64,000 nt of DNA from Halorubellus litoreus (lineage in GTDB: Archaea > Halobacteriota > Halobacteria > Halobacteriales > Natrialbaceae), in assembly GCF_037081675.1 (NCBI RefSeq), contig NZ_JAZAQL010000002.1, positions 558,001 to 622,000 on the forward strand, given 5' to 3'. Below, in pieces: positions 20,275-28,326 of the stretch. Both the position numbers and the translations under genes were made by a program. The notes below the pieces were generated by a model. It had not been told where the DNA came from and made no database searches. It saw only the letters and a list, made by a program, of their open reading frames with translations. Position 1 is the first letter of the stretch. Every line of letters starts with the position of its first letter.

Positions 20275-20280
20275 TTTAAG
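20275..20280 (-). promoter_or_regulatory. Box A promoter element of the MgtC/DUF4010 gene
   Basis: The element reads cttaaa on the minus strand, 27 nt before the GTG at 20250. A second AT-rich stretch (ctatagactatatag) lies between it and the start. Confidence 0.5.
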
Positions 20281-20394
20281 GGTTCCCTTCTGGACGACCA
20301 GGGACGCGACCGTCGCACGACGACGAACCCCCCGAAGACGCGTCAACGACTCCACACGATAGGTTTTTTACACCCGGGCAGTGCTGTAGATGGT

Positions 20395-21642
20395 ATGTTC
20401 GGTGGGTTCGATATCAGTCGCTCCCGCGCACCCTGGGTGCTCGCGGGCATCCTCCTCGCGGGCACCGTCGCGTTCGTGCTCTACTCGTTCATCGGCACGT
20501 TCGTCTTCGGCCTCTTCATGTACTACGCCACGCGCCCCGTCTACCGGCGGCTCAAACGACGAGTCCGCCCACCCAGCCTCGCCGCCGCCATCGCCATCGT
20601 CACCCTCGCACTCCCGTTCGTCCTCCTCGTCGCCTACACCGTCGCCATCGGCCTCCAGGAACTCAACGCGTTCACCGGCCAGCTCCGTGCCGGCAACGCC
20701 ACCCTCGGCGGCTACGAATCCGTCCTCCAGCCGTACTTCAACGTCTCCACCATCGCCGAGAACCCCGCGAGCCTCGTCGAGGACTCCACCGGCCGCCAGA
20801 TCCTCCAGGAGCTCCTCACCGAGAGCCAGCAGTACCTCTTCTTCATCGGGAACGCACTCCTCCACCTGTTCGTCATGGGCGCCCTCGCGTTCTACCTCCT
20901 CCGGGACGGCAGCCGGCTCTCGGGGTGGGTGAAAGGGAACTTCGGCGACGACCGCGGCGTCATGGACGCGTACTTCCGCGCCGTCGACAAGGACTTCTCC
21001 TCGATCTTCTTCGGGAACATCCTCAACGCCTTCATCACCGGCGTCATCGGCACGCTCTCCTACAGCCTCCTCAACATCTACGCACCCGGTGACCTCATCA
21101 TTCCCTACGCCGCTCTCGTCGGACTCCTCTGCGGGGCCGCGAGCCTCATCCCCGTCGTCGGCATGAAACTCGTCTACTTCCCCGTCACCGCGTTCCTGTT
21201 CGTCCGCGCGTACATGGCGGACGCGACCGGCGTCCTCTGGTTCCCCATCCTCTTCTTCGGCGTCTCGTTCCTCATCGTCGACGTCATCCCCGACCTCGTC
21301 CTCCGACCGTACGTCTCCGGTCGCAACCTCCACGTCGGCACCGTCATGTTCGCGTACATCCTCGGCCCGCTCCTGTTCGGCTGGTACGGGCTCTTCCTCG
21401 GCCCCGTGCTCCTCGTCCTCACCGTCCACTTCGCGCGGCTCGTGCTCCCGGAACTCCTGCACTCAGAGCGCCTCCAACCGTACGCGGTCGACCCGACGTA
21501 CTTCGGGCCCGACGCCGAGGTGGCACCTCCCGATCGGTCGACCGAAGAAACAGCTGTCGTCGACGACCCGCCCGTGGACGTCGAGGACGTCCAGGTCGAC
21601 GACGGCGGCGATACCCCCGACGGTATCGGGGATAGCAGCTAG
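20395..21642 (+). CDS. AI-2E family (PerM/TqsA-like) transporter
   Basis: The protein is 415 residues with eight predicted transmembrane helices and the long central soluble segment typical of the AI-2E transporter family. Family landmarks are YYATRPVYRRLKRRVRPPSLAA after the first helix pair, the VDKDFSSIFFGNILNAFITG helix, and PDLVLRPYVSGRNLHVGTVMFA followed by GPLLFGWYGLFLGPVLLVL. The last 60 residues are an acidic soluble tail. Substrates vary in this family (some act as Na+/H+ antiporters), so no transport claim is made. A gttttttac box A lies 28 nt before the ATG. Confidence 0.85.
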   Translation: MFGGFDISRSRAPWVLAGILLAGTVAFVLYSFIGTFVFGLFMYYATRPVYRRLKRRVRPPSLAAAIAIVTLALPFVLLVAYTVAIGLQELNAFTGQLRAGNATLGGYESVLQPYFNVSTIAENPASLVEDSTGRQILQELLTESQQYLFFIGNALLHLFVMGALAFYLLRDGSRLSGWVKGNFGDDRGVMDAYFRAVDKDFSSIFFGNILNAFITGVIGTLSYSLLNIYAPGDLIIPYAALVGLLCGAASLIPVVGMKLVYFPVTAFLFVRAYMADATGVLWFPILFFGVSFLIVDVIPDLVLRPYVSGRNLHVGTVMFAYILGPLLFGWYGLFLGPVLLVLTVHFARLVLPELLHSERLQPYAVDPTYFGPDAEVAPPDRSTEETAVVDDPPVDVEDVQVDDGGDTPDGIGDSS

Positions 21643-21643
21643 C

Positions 21644-21928
21644 TTACTCCTCGTCGGGAGAGACGTACTGGGACTCCCATTCCCGCCGCGCCTCGATCTC
21701 GCGGCTGCCCCGCCGCGTGAGCGAGTAGAAGTTCGTCCGACGGTCGAGTTCGCCCTTCTCGACGAGGCCCTTGTCGACGAGCGTGTCGAGGTTCGGGTAG
21801 AGCCGGCCGTGATGGATCTCCTTCTCGTAGTAGTCTTCGAGCTCTTCTTTTATCGCCAGTCCGTGCGGTTCGTCTGCCCCCGCGATGACGTACAGCAGAT
21901 CACGCTGGAATCCTGTCAGGTCGTACAT
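21644..21928 (-). CDS. PadR family transcriptional regulator (RosR-like)
   Basis: The protein is 94 residues, a single winged helix. The N-terminus YDLTGFQRDLLYVIAGADEP, the HGRLYPNLDTLVDKGLV recognition/wing region and DRRTNFYSLTRRGSREIEAR are typical PadR features. It closely recalls RosR, the oxidative-stress regulator described in Halobacterium salinarum; that assignment is by memory of the family. Its stop is 1 nt from the stop of the convergent AI-2E gene. The upstream region holds a tetranucleotide run (atctatctatct) and AT-rich boxes, so autoregulation is possible but not shown. Confidence 0.85.
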   Translation of the reverse strand: MYDLTGFQRDLLYVIAGADEPHGLAIKEELEDYYEKEIHHGRLYPNLDTLVDKGLVEKGELDRRTNFYSLTRRGSREIEARREWESQYVSPDEE

Positions 21929-22132
21929 CTATCTATCTACGCGAACACATTATTGTCTGAATTAAATAAACATAACGGCCTCCGCCCGATAGTCCAGGGC
22001 TTGGCGGCTATTACCGCTGGTTACTGTCGTGCAAAGGATGTAACGTATTCGGGGGGTCTGGTCGGACGTATCAAATCGAGGGTCACTTTGGCAGAGCGAT
22101 GACTTATTCCGTTGGACGACGTACACGTTAGT

Positions 22133-22423
22133 ATGCCAGAGGAAGTACTCTTCGAGACCGAATCCAAGATGGCGCGCGCAGACATCGCGGCGATCCTCCG
22201 CGACACCGCAGACAAGCTCGATGCGGACGACGCGATCACGCTCAGCGCCGGCACCGACTCCATCACACTCGACCCACCGGCGTCCCCCGAGTTCGAAGTG
22301 AAGGTCGAGCGCGAGACGAAGGCCGGGCAGACCGAGGGCGAACTCAGCATCGAGTTCGAGCTCGAATGGGACGAACGCGAGGCCGACGATACCACGACGG
22401 ACGCGACCCTCTCCGTCGAGTAA
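22133..22423 (+). CDS. Amphi-Trp domain-containing protein
   Basis: The product is 96 residues and very acidic. It shows the amphi-Trp domain pattern: MPEEVLFETESKMARADIAA, a helix with LRDTADKLDADDAI, then the strands TLSAGTDSITLDPP and GELSIEFELEWDE. Proteins of this family are small, conserved in haloarchaea, and uncharacterised. The ATG at 22133 is favoured by a box A (acttattcc) about 27 nt upstream. It stands alone, facing away from the PadR gene. Confidence 0.85.
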   Translation: MPEEVLFETESKMARADIAAILRDTADKLDADDAITLSAGTDSITLDPPASPEFEVKVERETKAGQTEGELSIEFELEWDEREADDTTTDATLSVE

Positions 22424-22584
22424 CACGCCACTCGAACCGCCGCCTGAAGACCACTGGACGCGAATTCGTTCTCGCGAGCGATTCCAGTTTCACGATTCTC
22501 CATCCTCACCCACCAGAAGAGCCGTTACACGTCGTCTCCGACGACACGCCGAGACGAGGGCATTGCTGTGTGTCGTGTAGTGCA

Positions 22585-22684
22585 TCGAAACAGGAAAGCA
22601 GGGCACGCGGGGAAAAACCGCGTGCCCGCTTGCCGCCCTGATTGGTCCCCGCTGACGCTTCGGCCCTCCAAGCGAAGCGTCACT
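22585..22684 (-). ncRNA. Candidate structured non-coding RNA
   Basis: Read on the minus strand, a box A (cttttaat, 22706-22713) lies about 26 nt before a segment that opens with a perfect 10-bp stem (22673-22682 with 22653-22662, 10-nt loop). After an unpaired linker comes a second perfect 10-bp stem (22618-22627 with 22601-22610, loop ggaaaaa on the plus strand). A pyrimidine-rich tail (ctttcctgtttc) follows and could end transcription. Stems are 100% complementary and there is no matching reading frame. I cannot place it in a known RNA family; strand and ends are inferred from the box A. Confidence 0.5.
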
Positions 22685-22705
22685 TACGCAAAGCCCCCAC
22701 ATGCT

Positions 22706-22713
22706 ATTAAAAG
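22706..22713 (-). promoter_or_regulatory. Box A element upstream of the candidate RNA
   Basis: attaaaag on the plus strand reads cttttaat on the minus strand. It is the only strong AT-rich element in the region, and no coding start lies 25-30 nt downstream. Confidence 0.5.
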
Positions 22714-22970
22714 TACCGACCACGGCTGATATCACAGGCTGGTTCGACGCCGGAAACCGCCGGAGGACGCCCCAAGAGACCCAGTAACCAGGTGCTGACG
22801 GGTACGTTCGACCCGTCGCTCACGACGTACCCCACCGAGCCGTCCGCGTCCGCACGCGCCGCGTGACTGATGCCTATGGTTCGGGAGCCCATCTTGATTC
22901 ACCTCGACCCTCGTGGTGCCGCCAGCGCGGTCGCTATCGGGGTCGGCGTCGAAAGAATGGAGGTCGTCGT

Positions 22971-23789
22971 TCAGTTCAGGATGGACTGCGCGACCGTCGC
23001 GAGCTGGCCGTTGTCGGCGTTCCGCAGGCGGTCGTCGCCGATCTTCAGGCGGAGGCGCGGTCGACCGACGTCGATGGGCACCTTCTCCGTGTCGATGAGG
23101 CCCATGTCCTCGAGCTTCGTCTTCGTCCGGGAGAACGTCGCCTTCGACGCGATGCCGACGTCCTCGCCCCACTTGCTGATGTCGTAGAGCAACGCTTCGT
23201 TCTTCGCCGCGACGAGCAGCGAGATGGTGACCTCGTCGAGGCCGTCACCGTCACCGCGTGCGGTCTCGAGGCTCGCGAGGATGTTGTCGAAGTCCTCCTC
23301 GGCCTCGGGGCTGATGTCGTCCTCGAGCGTCTGGCGGACGCGACTGATCGGGGGCGTGCGGAGCTTGAACTCCTCGGCGTCGTCCCATTCGGTCATGTAC
23401 GCGTCGTAGGCGGTCGTCACGAAGTCGTCGTCGTCGGTGGTGAGGCCGCCGACGCGGTTGCCCGCACGGACGAGCGCCACGACCTCGGTCTCGGTGACCA
23501 GCAGCGAGTTCTCCGGGCTCTCGTCGGTGGTCCGGAGTTCCAGCGCGTCCTGGTCGATGAGGTCTGCGGCGTTCGATGCGACGATGAAGTCGTCCATGAC
23601 GTCCTTCAGCGTCCGCTCGTCTGCGAGCATGTGGACGTCCGGCAGGTCGCCGTCGAAGGACGTGGCGACACGGACGAACTCCTCGATCGCGTCCGCGGAC
23701 GGATTCACCACGAGAAGGTCTCCCGTGGTATCTTCCAGCACGGTGCGGAGGATATCGTCAATTTGTTGGTCTAGTAAATTCGAGGTCAT
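22971..23789 (-). CDS. DUF5821 (TbsP-like) haloarchaeal transcriptional regulator
   Basis: The product is 272 residues. The N-terminal 180 residues form a regulatory domain with alternating strand-helix units (DLLVVNPSADAIEEFVRVA, DVMDDFIVASNAADLIDQ, LLVTETEVVALVRAGNRVGGLTTDDDDF). The C-terminal part is a winged helix: EVTISLLVAAKNEALLYDIS, WGEDVGIASKATFSRTKTKL and EKVPIDVGRPRLRLKIGDD. This matches my recollection of DUF5821, studied in Haloferax as TbsP, a regulator of central carbon genes acting with TrmB. The ATG at 23789 has an AT-rich element (ttaattttg on the plus strand) about 30 nt upstream. Confidence 0.75.
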   Translation of the reverse strand: MTSNLLDQQIDDILRTVLEDTTGDLLVVNPSADAIEEFVRVATSFDGDLPDVHMLADERTLKDVMDDFIVASNAADLIDQDALELRTTDESPENSLLVTETEVVALVRAGNRVGGLTTDDDDFVTTAYDAYMTEWDDAEEFKLRTPPISRVRQTLEDDISPEAEEDFDNILASLETARGDGDGLDEVTISLLVAAKNEALLYDISKWGEDVGIASKATFSRTKTKLEDMGLIDTEKVPIDVGRPRLRLKIGDDRLRNADNGQLATVAQSILN

Positions 23790-24122
23790 GCTTCTGTAGA
23801 ACACAACGCTACTATCGTACTTAATTTTGTTGGCTAACCTAACGGCAAGCCTGCTAGAATCGGAAAGGAATCGCGCTCGCGGTTTGGCGAGTCGGGACCG
23901 AGACGAAGCCACCCAACGCTTAAGAGGGGCGATGAAGTTGTGTCGCGGTAACACATGCGAGACGAACGCGAACCGACGAGGGTGGGAATCGGACCGCGAC
24001 CGACGGCACTCGATGGCTCCTCGAGCCCGTACACGGGCCCGTAGCGACCCCGGCTCGATCTTCGACGAGAACCAGACCAGCGGCTATCGTACCCGTACCT
24101 CGACGACCGCCGTGCCCGTTCC
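23790..24122. other. 333-bp gene-free stretch between the CHAT and DUF5821 genes
   Basis: It contains the promoter of the DUF5821 gene near 23818-23828 and a second box-A-like site (gcttaagag, 23918-23926). The first unit of a 23-bp direct repeat lies at 24089-24111; the second unit (24112-24134) overlaps the end of the CHAT gene. No protein gene is convincing. Confidence 0.5.
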
Positions 24123-26180
24123 TCAACGACCGCCGAGTTCCGTCGCGAGTTCGTCCGACCAGTAGAACTCGCCGTCGAAGATGACCGAGGTGTCCGCGCG
24201 AGCGAGGAAGTCGACGGTGGTGCGTCGGTCGAGCGCGAACTCGGACGTGTTCCCCGAGAGGTACGAGTACTCGTTGTCCGCGACGTAGGGATGATAGTAC
24301 GCGCCGGCTTCGCGGATGGAGAACTGGTCGAACAGGAGGAAGAACTGGTCCTCCGAGAGCTGTTCGAGTTCCGCGGTCGTCGGCAGCCGGTTCGTCGTCT
24401 GACTGAGCGTGTGCGTGCCGTCGCCGACGACCGCGTAGTCCTTCCCCATCATGATGCGGCGACGGGCGATGCGGAGCGCGCGCTCGAAACTGAACCCGTG
24501 GATGAGGAGGCGCGCGAACGCCGACCCGACCTTCACCGCGTGGTCGTTCAGGACCTGCGTGAACGTCACACCGCCCGTGACCGCGCCCTTCTCGACGAGC
24601 GCCATCCCCTCGTGGAACGACCCGCACGCGTTCAGGAAGAACGTCTGCGTGTTCACCTCGTCGAGCACGCTCGCGGGCATGTAGCCGTCCGGACACCGCA
24701 GACCGTCCTCCTCGCAGTGCCCGATGTAGTGCACGAAGTCGTTCTCGGACTCGAACACCGTCGCGAGCTCGTTCGTCGATAGCTCCTCGTAGACGTCGAC
24801 GGTGATGGGGAGGTCCTCGCTGCCTTCGCGGTAGATGCTCGCGACGTCCGCGTGCTCCTTGTCCATGTCCTGGTCGTTCAGGACGACGCTGACGATGGTG
24901 TCGTCGTGGTCGCGGTCCATGTACGACAGGCGGTTCCGGTACGCCGACGGCGTGGACTTGAACACGTCGATCGGGACGCCGTCGGCGAGCCAGCCGTGGA
25001 CGCGCCCGCCGCGGAGTTCGGGTTTGACGACGTCGACGGTCGCGACCTCGCCGGGGCCTTGCGGGCTCCGGTAGAAGTCGTCGAGCGACCGCTCGACGAG
25101 CTCCGCGCCCTCCAGTTCGCTCGTCTTCGGTGGGAACACGAGCGACAGCGAGTCCAGGAGGAACGGGAGCGTCTCGACGTACGCCGGGTCCGGGTCGACG
25201 TACGTCGACAGGTGCCAGTCGGGGAGCCGGTGCTCGACCGCCTGGAACGGCACGTCGAGGTACGTCTCCAGGCGCTCGACGGGGTCCGCGTGGTAGAGCG
25301 TCGACCCGTCGAGGTCGAGCGCGTCGAGCAGGCTCTCCTCGGCGAGGTTCGTCCCGTACGGCCCGGAGTTCCGGACGAGACAGTCGAGGAAGAACGTCTT
25401 CCGGAGGAGCCGCTGGACGTCCGTCTCCAGGCGCGGCATCGGCGACAGTGGCTCGCGGATACCGGCGCTGGGCGCGCACAACAGCGGTTGGTCGACCTCG
25501 GCGGTCTCCACGCTCGCCTGCAGGTAGTACGCGAGCGGCGCGGTCGTGTACAGCGTCTCGTAGTCGGGTGGGACGAGGAGTTCGATACCGACGTCGGGCG
25601 TCGCTTCGACGACCGCGTCCGGGACGTCTACCGCGTCGCCGAGTTCGACGAGTGGCGGGTGTCCGCGGAGCGTCGGGTACGTGCGGTCCGCGCCCGTGGT
25701 CTTGTGCGCGCTCGACGCGTACGTGACGGCGGCGGCGAACCCGGTCGGCGTCTCGGGGACGGTGACGGTGTCGGTCGGTCGGTCGTTCCGGCTTCGGAAG
25801 CCGAGCGTGAACTCGCAGCGCTCGGGGAACGTGACGACGACCTGCTCGAAGTCCGGCGTCTTCGACACCGAGAGCGGCCCGTCGACCTGGAGGTACGTCT
25901 TCACGTGCGTGTCGATGTCGAGGACGTACTCGCCCGCGGGGAGGTCGAGCGGGCCGGTGTCGTTCTCGAGTTCGTACGTCGCGTCGCTGGCCTGTGAGGC
26001 GACGTAGACGACGGCGACCGGGAAGCGGAGTTCGGAGGCCTCGCAGTCGACGGTGACGTCGACTGGCCGCGGGATGGTCGTGTCGCTCGCGCGCACCGAC
26101 AGGTCCGGCGAGGTGACGCGCAGTTCCGTGTTGGCCGCGTCACCGACCGTGAGTCCGTCACTACGCACCCGCCACTCCAT
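24123..26180 (-). CDS. CHAT-domain (caspase-like) protein with uncharacterised N-terminal region
   Basis: The product is 685 residues. The C-terminal CHAT peptidase core (about 380-595) shows the catalytic histidine H488 in HYIGHCEEDG and the catalytic cysteine C519 in FFLNACGSFHEG, plus the downstream GVTFTQVLNDHAVKVGSAF helix region. The first 370 residues are beta-rich at the start (about 1-160) and otherwise unlike anything I know. Residues 600-685 form an acidic tail. No signal peptide is seen, so it acts in the cytoplasm. CHAT proteins often cut a partner after activation by a sensor, but no sensor or target gene is adjacent. The ATG at 26180 is preferred; 26204 is an alternative. Confidence 0.85.
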   Translation of the reverse strand: MEWRVRSDGLTVGDAANTELRVTSPDLSVRASDTTIPRPVDVTVDCEASELRFPVAVVYVASQASDATYELENDTGPLDLPAGEYVLDIDTHVKTYLQVDGPLSVSKTPDFEQVVVTFPERCEFTLGFRSRNDRPTDTVTVPETPTGFAAAVTYASSAHKTTGADRTYPTLRGHPPLVELGDAVDVPDAVVEATPDVGIELLVPPDYETLYTTAPLAYYLQASVETAEVDQPLLCAPSAGIREPLSPMPRLETDVQRLLRKTFFLDCLVRNSGPYGTNLAEESLLDALDLDGSTLYHADPVERLETYLDVPFQAVEHRLPDWHLSTYVDPDPAYVETLPFLLDSLSLVFPPKTSELEGAELVERSLDDFYRSPQGPGEVATVDVVKPELRGGRVHGWLADGVPIDVFKSTPSAYRNRLSYMDRDHDDTIVSVVLNDQDMDKEHADVASIYREGSEDLPITVDVYEELSTNELATVFESENDFVHYIGHCEEDGLRCPDGYMPASVLDEVNTQTFFLNACGSFHEGMALVEKGAVTGGVTFTQVLNDHAVKVGSAFARLLIHGFSFERALRIARRRIMMGKDYAVVGDGTHTLSQTTNRLPTTAELEQLSEDQFFLLFDQFSIREAGAYYHPYVADNEYSYLSGNTSEFALDRRTTVDFLARADTSVIFDGEFYWSDELATELGGR

Positions 26181-26249
26181 TCTCGTCGGTACGTGGCCGC
26201 CCATGCCAGTTAGGTGTATCGGGCGCGGCACGACGTGGCCGGTATCGGT

Positions 26250-26330
26250 GTCGCGGCCGTCTGGGTGTTGTTGTTGTCGCGGCCGTCTGGGTGTTGTTGT
26301 CCCGGCCGTCTGGGTGTTGGTGTCCCGACC
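26250..26330. repeat. 23-26-bp imperfect tandem repeat, 3-4 copies, between CHAT gene and glyA
   Basis: Units starting gtcgcggccgtctgggtgtt occur at 26250, 26276 and 26299, with a degenerate fourth at 26322. They lie upstream of the starts of both divergent genes. Confidence 0.85.
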
Positions 26331-26446
26331 GTCACGGGGGCGTCGCCACACGCGCGTGTCGTGAACTCGGTGTGCCGGCCGCATAACGCCCGGCGTCTGT
26401 GCACGTCCGTGCAATCCGGGGGTGGGCGTTCTGTCCGTCAAAGGTA

Positions 26447-26454
26447 GACTTATG
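26447..26454 (+). promoter_or_regulatory. Box A promoter element of glyA
   Basis: gacttatg is centred about 28 nt before the ATG at 26479. This makes that ATG, rather than an upstream in-frame ATG at 26452, the likely start of a leaderless message. Confidence 0.6.
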
Positions 26455-26478
26455 CGGCCGCCGGTGTGGGTTTCTCGT

Positions 26479-27735
26479 ATGGACTACGAGCGGGTTCGCG
26501 AGACCGACCCTGACGTGGCAGCGGCACTCGACGGTGAAGTGACACGACAGCAGGATTCGCTGGCGATGATCGCGAGCGAGAACCACGTCTCGGAGGCGGT
26601 CCTGGAGGCGCAGGGGAGCGTCCTGACGAACAACTACGCGGAGGGCTACCCGGGGAAGCGGTACTACGGTGGCTGCGAGTACGCTGACGACGTCGAGCAG
26701 CTCGCGATCGACCGCGCGAAGGAGCTGTGGGGCGCGGAGTACGTGAACGTCCAGCCGCACTCGGGGAGTCAGGCGAACATGGGCGTCTACCTCGCGGTGC
26801 TCGAACCCGGCGACAAGATCCTGTCCCTGGACCTGACGCACGGCGGGCACCTGAGTCACGGCCACCACATGAACTTCGCGGGCCAGCACTACGAGGTCGA
26901 GCAGTACGAGCTCGACGAGGAGTCCGGGCGCCTGGACTACGACGCCATCCGCGAGCACGCCGAGGAGTTCGACCCGGACATCGTCGTGTCGGGCTATTCG
27001 GCGTACCCGCGCGAGGTCGAGTGGGAGCGCATCCAGGAGGCCGCGGAGGCCGCGGACGCGTACCACCTCGCGGACATCGCGCACATCACGGGCCTGGTGG
27101 CGGCGGGCGAGCACCCGAACCCCGTCGGTGTCGCTGACTTCGTGACGGGGTCGACGCACAAGACCATCCGCGCGGGCCGTGGCGGCATCATCATGTCGCG
27201 CGAGGAGTTCGCGGACGACATCAACTCCGCCATCATCCCCGGCATGCAGGGCGGGCCGCTCATGCACAACATCGCCGGGAAAGCCGTCGGGTTCGGCGAG
27301 GCGCTCGACGACGACTTCGACGAGTACGCCGCGCAGACCGTCGCGAACGCGAAGGCGCTCGCCGAGGGACTCCAGGAGCGCGGGTTCGACCTCGTCTCCG
27401 GCGGCACCGACAACCACCTCGTGCTCGTGGACCTCCGCCCGAGCCATCCCGATACGACGGGGAAGACCGTCGAGGAGGCCCTGGAGGACGTCGGTATCGT
27501 CCTGAACGCGAACACGGTCCCCGGCGAGACCCGGAGTCCGTTCAACCCGAGCGGGTTCCGCGCGGGCACGCCGGCGCTGACGACGCGCGGGTTCGACGAG
27601 GCGGACATGGCGACGGTCGCGGACTGCATCGCGGACGTCGTCGACCACCCCGACGACGAGGACGTGAAGGCCGAGGTCGCGGAGATCGTGCAGGGGCTGT
27701 GCGACGCGTACCCGATCTACGAGGACCTCGCGTAA
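26479..27735 (+). CDS. glyA: Serine hydroxymethyltransferase
   Basis: The enzyme is 418 residues and PLP-dependent. It interconverts serine and glycine while moving a one-carbon unit to or from the folate-type carrier. The PLP lysine is K228 in GSTHKTIRAGRGG. Other landmarks are IASENHVSEAV (31-41), the GYPGKRYYGGC substrate loop (56-66), and THGGHLSHGHHMNF (120-133). Length and motifs are complete. folD, which handles the resulting one-carbon unit, lies 2.6 kb downstream on the same strand but in a separate transcript. Confidence 0.97.
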   Translation: MDYERVRETDPDVAAALDGEVTRQQDSLAMIASENHVSEAVLEAQGSVLTNNYAEGYPGKRYYGGCEYADDVEQLAIDRAKELWGAEYVNVQPHSGSQANMGVYLAVLEPGDKILSLDLTHGGHLSHGHHMNFAGQHYEVEQYELDEESGRLDYDAIREHAEEFDPDIVVSGYSAYPREVEWERIQEAAEAADAYHLADIAHITGLVAAGEHPNPVGVADFVTGSTHKTIRAGRGGIIMSREEFADDINSAIIPGMQGGPLMHNIAGKAVGFGEALDDDFDEYAAQTVANAKALAEGLQERGFDLVSGGTDNHLVLVDLRPSHPDTTGKTVEEALEDVGIVLNANTVPGETRSPFNPSGFRAGTPALTTRGFDEADMATVADCIADVVDHPDDEDVKAEVAEIVQGLCDAYPIYEDLA

Positions 27736-27798
27736 CGGCGCGTCGCGGTCGGGCGGCGCTCGATTCTCGCGGATTCGTGACGGCGAACCGGTCGCTGG

Positions 27799-28326
27799 TC
27801 AGATGTCACAGCGCCGTGGGTCGCCGGTTCGGGCGAGCGCGAACAGGAGCGCGAGCACGCCGACGGCGCGGACGAGGTTCCCGGCGAACGGGAAGAGCGC
27901 GTACGCGCCGGCGACGCCGAGCAGCGGGAGGACGCCGGCGCCGCAGCTCGCGCAGCCGGCGGCGAGGACGCCGGGGGCGACGCCGAGGAGGTTCTCGGTG
28001 CCGCCGGCGCCGCGGCGGACCGTGCTCGCGACGACGACCGTGGTGACGCCGGCGAGGACGGCGTACGCGACGGTGAGTGCGAGCCCGAGCCAGCCGGCGG
28101 CGTCGACGGTGCCGACGGTGTACGCGACGAGGAGGTCGTCGACGGTGCCGGCGCTCGCGCTCAACGCGGTCGCGACGGCGGTCGGGTTCGCGCTGGCGAC
28201 GAGCACGACGTAGGTCGCCGCGGCGACGCCGACCGCGGCGGCGGTCGTTCCCGCGGACAGCAGTGGGTACGTGAGTGCGCGGTAGAGGCGGTCCGAGCGC
28301 GACCGGGTGACGTCGGTCGCGCTCAT
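27799..28326 (-). CDS. Polytopic membrane protein with an intramembrane CxxC, partner of DsbA-like protein
   Basis: The protein is 175 residues with about five hydrophobic helices. The fourth region carries AAGCASCGAGVLPLLGVAGA, putting C125 and C128 at or in the membrane. This could be a thiol pair that exchanges electrons with the thioredoxin-fold protein encoded just upstream. It is not recognisably VKOR, DsbB or CcdA. The ATG at 28326 overlaps the stop of the DsbA-like gene by 4 nt, which is strong evidence of translational coupling. The redox role is inference from the cysteines and context. Confidence 0.75.
   Translation of the reverse strand: MSATDVTRSRSDRLYRALTYPLLSAGTTAAAVGVAAATYVVLVASANPTAVATALSASAGTVDDLLVAYTVGTVDAAGWLGLALTVAYAVLAGVTTVVVASTVRRGAGGTENLLGVAPGVLAAGCASCGAGVLPLLGVAGAYALFPFAGNLVRAVGVLALLFALARTGDPRRCDI

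Larger units (their letters stand above)
22424..22970. other. 547-bp gene-free stretch holding a candidate RNA
   Basis: No protein gene is convincing here. Its left and middle parts carry two perfect GC-rich hairpins described separately. The right part (22715-22970) is ordinary GC-rich sequence with no promoter or conserved reading frame that I can support. Confidence 0.6.

Noticed and set aside
22707..22892. 61-codon minus-strand frame before the candidate RNA
   Set aside because: No promoter spacing, no recognisable family and mixed composition; it ends at the box A of the RNA candidate and may be chance.
23932..24165. Plus-strand small frame starting MKLCRGNTCETNANRRG
   Set aside because: It is Arg/Ser-rich, overlaps the end of the CHAT gene, and the nearby box-A-like site is only about 10 nt from its ATG.
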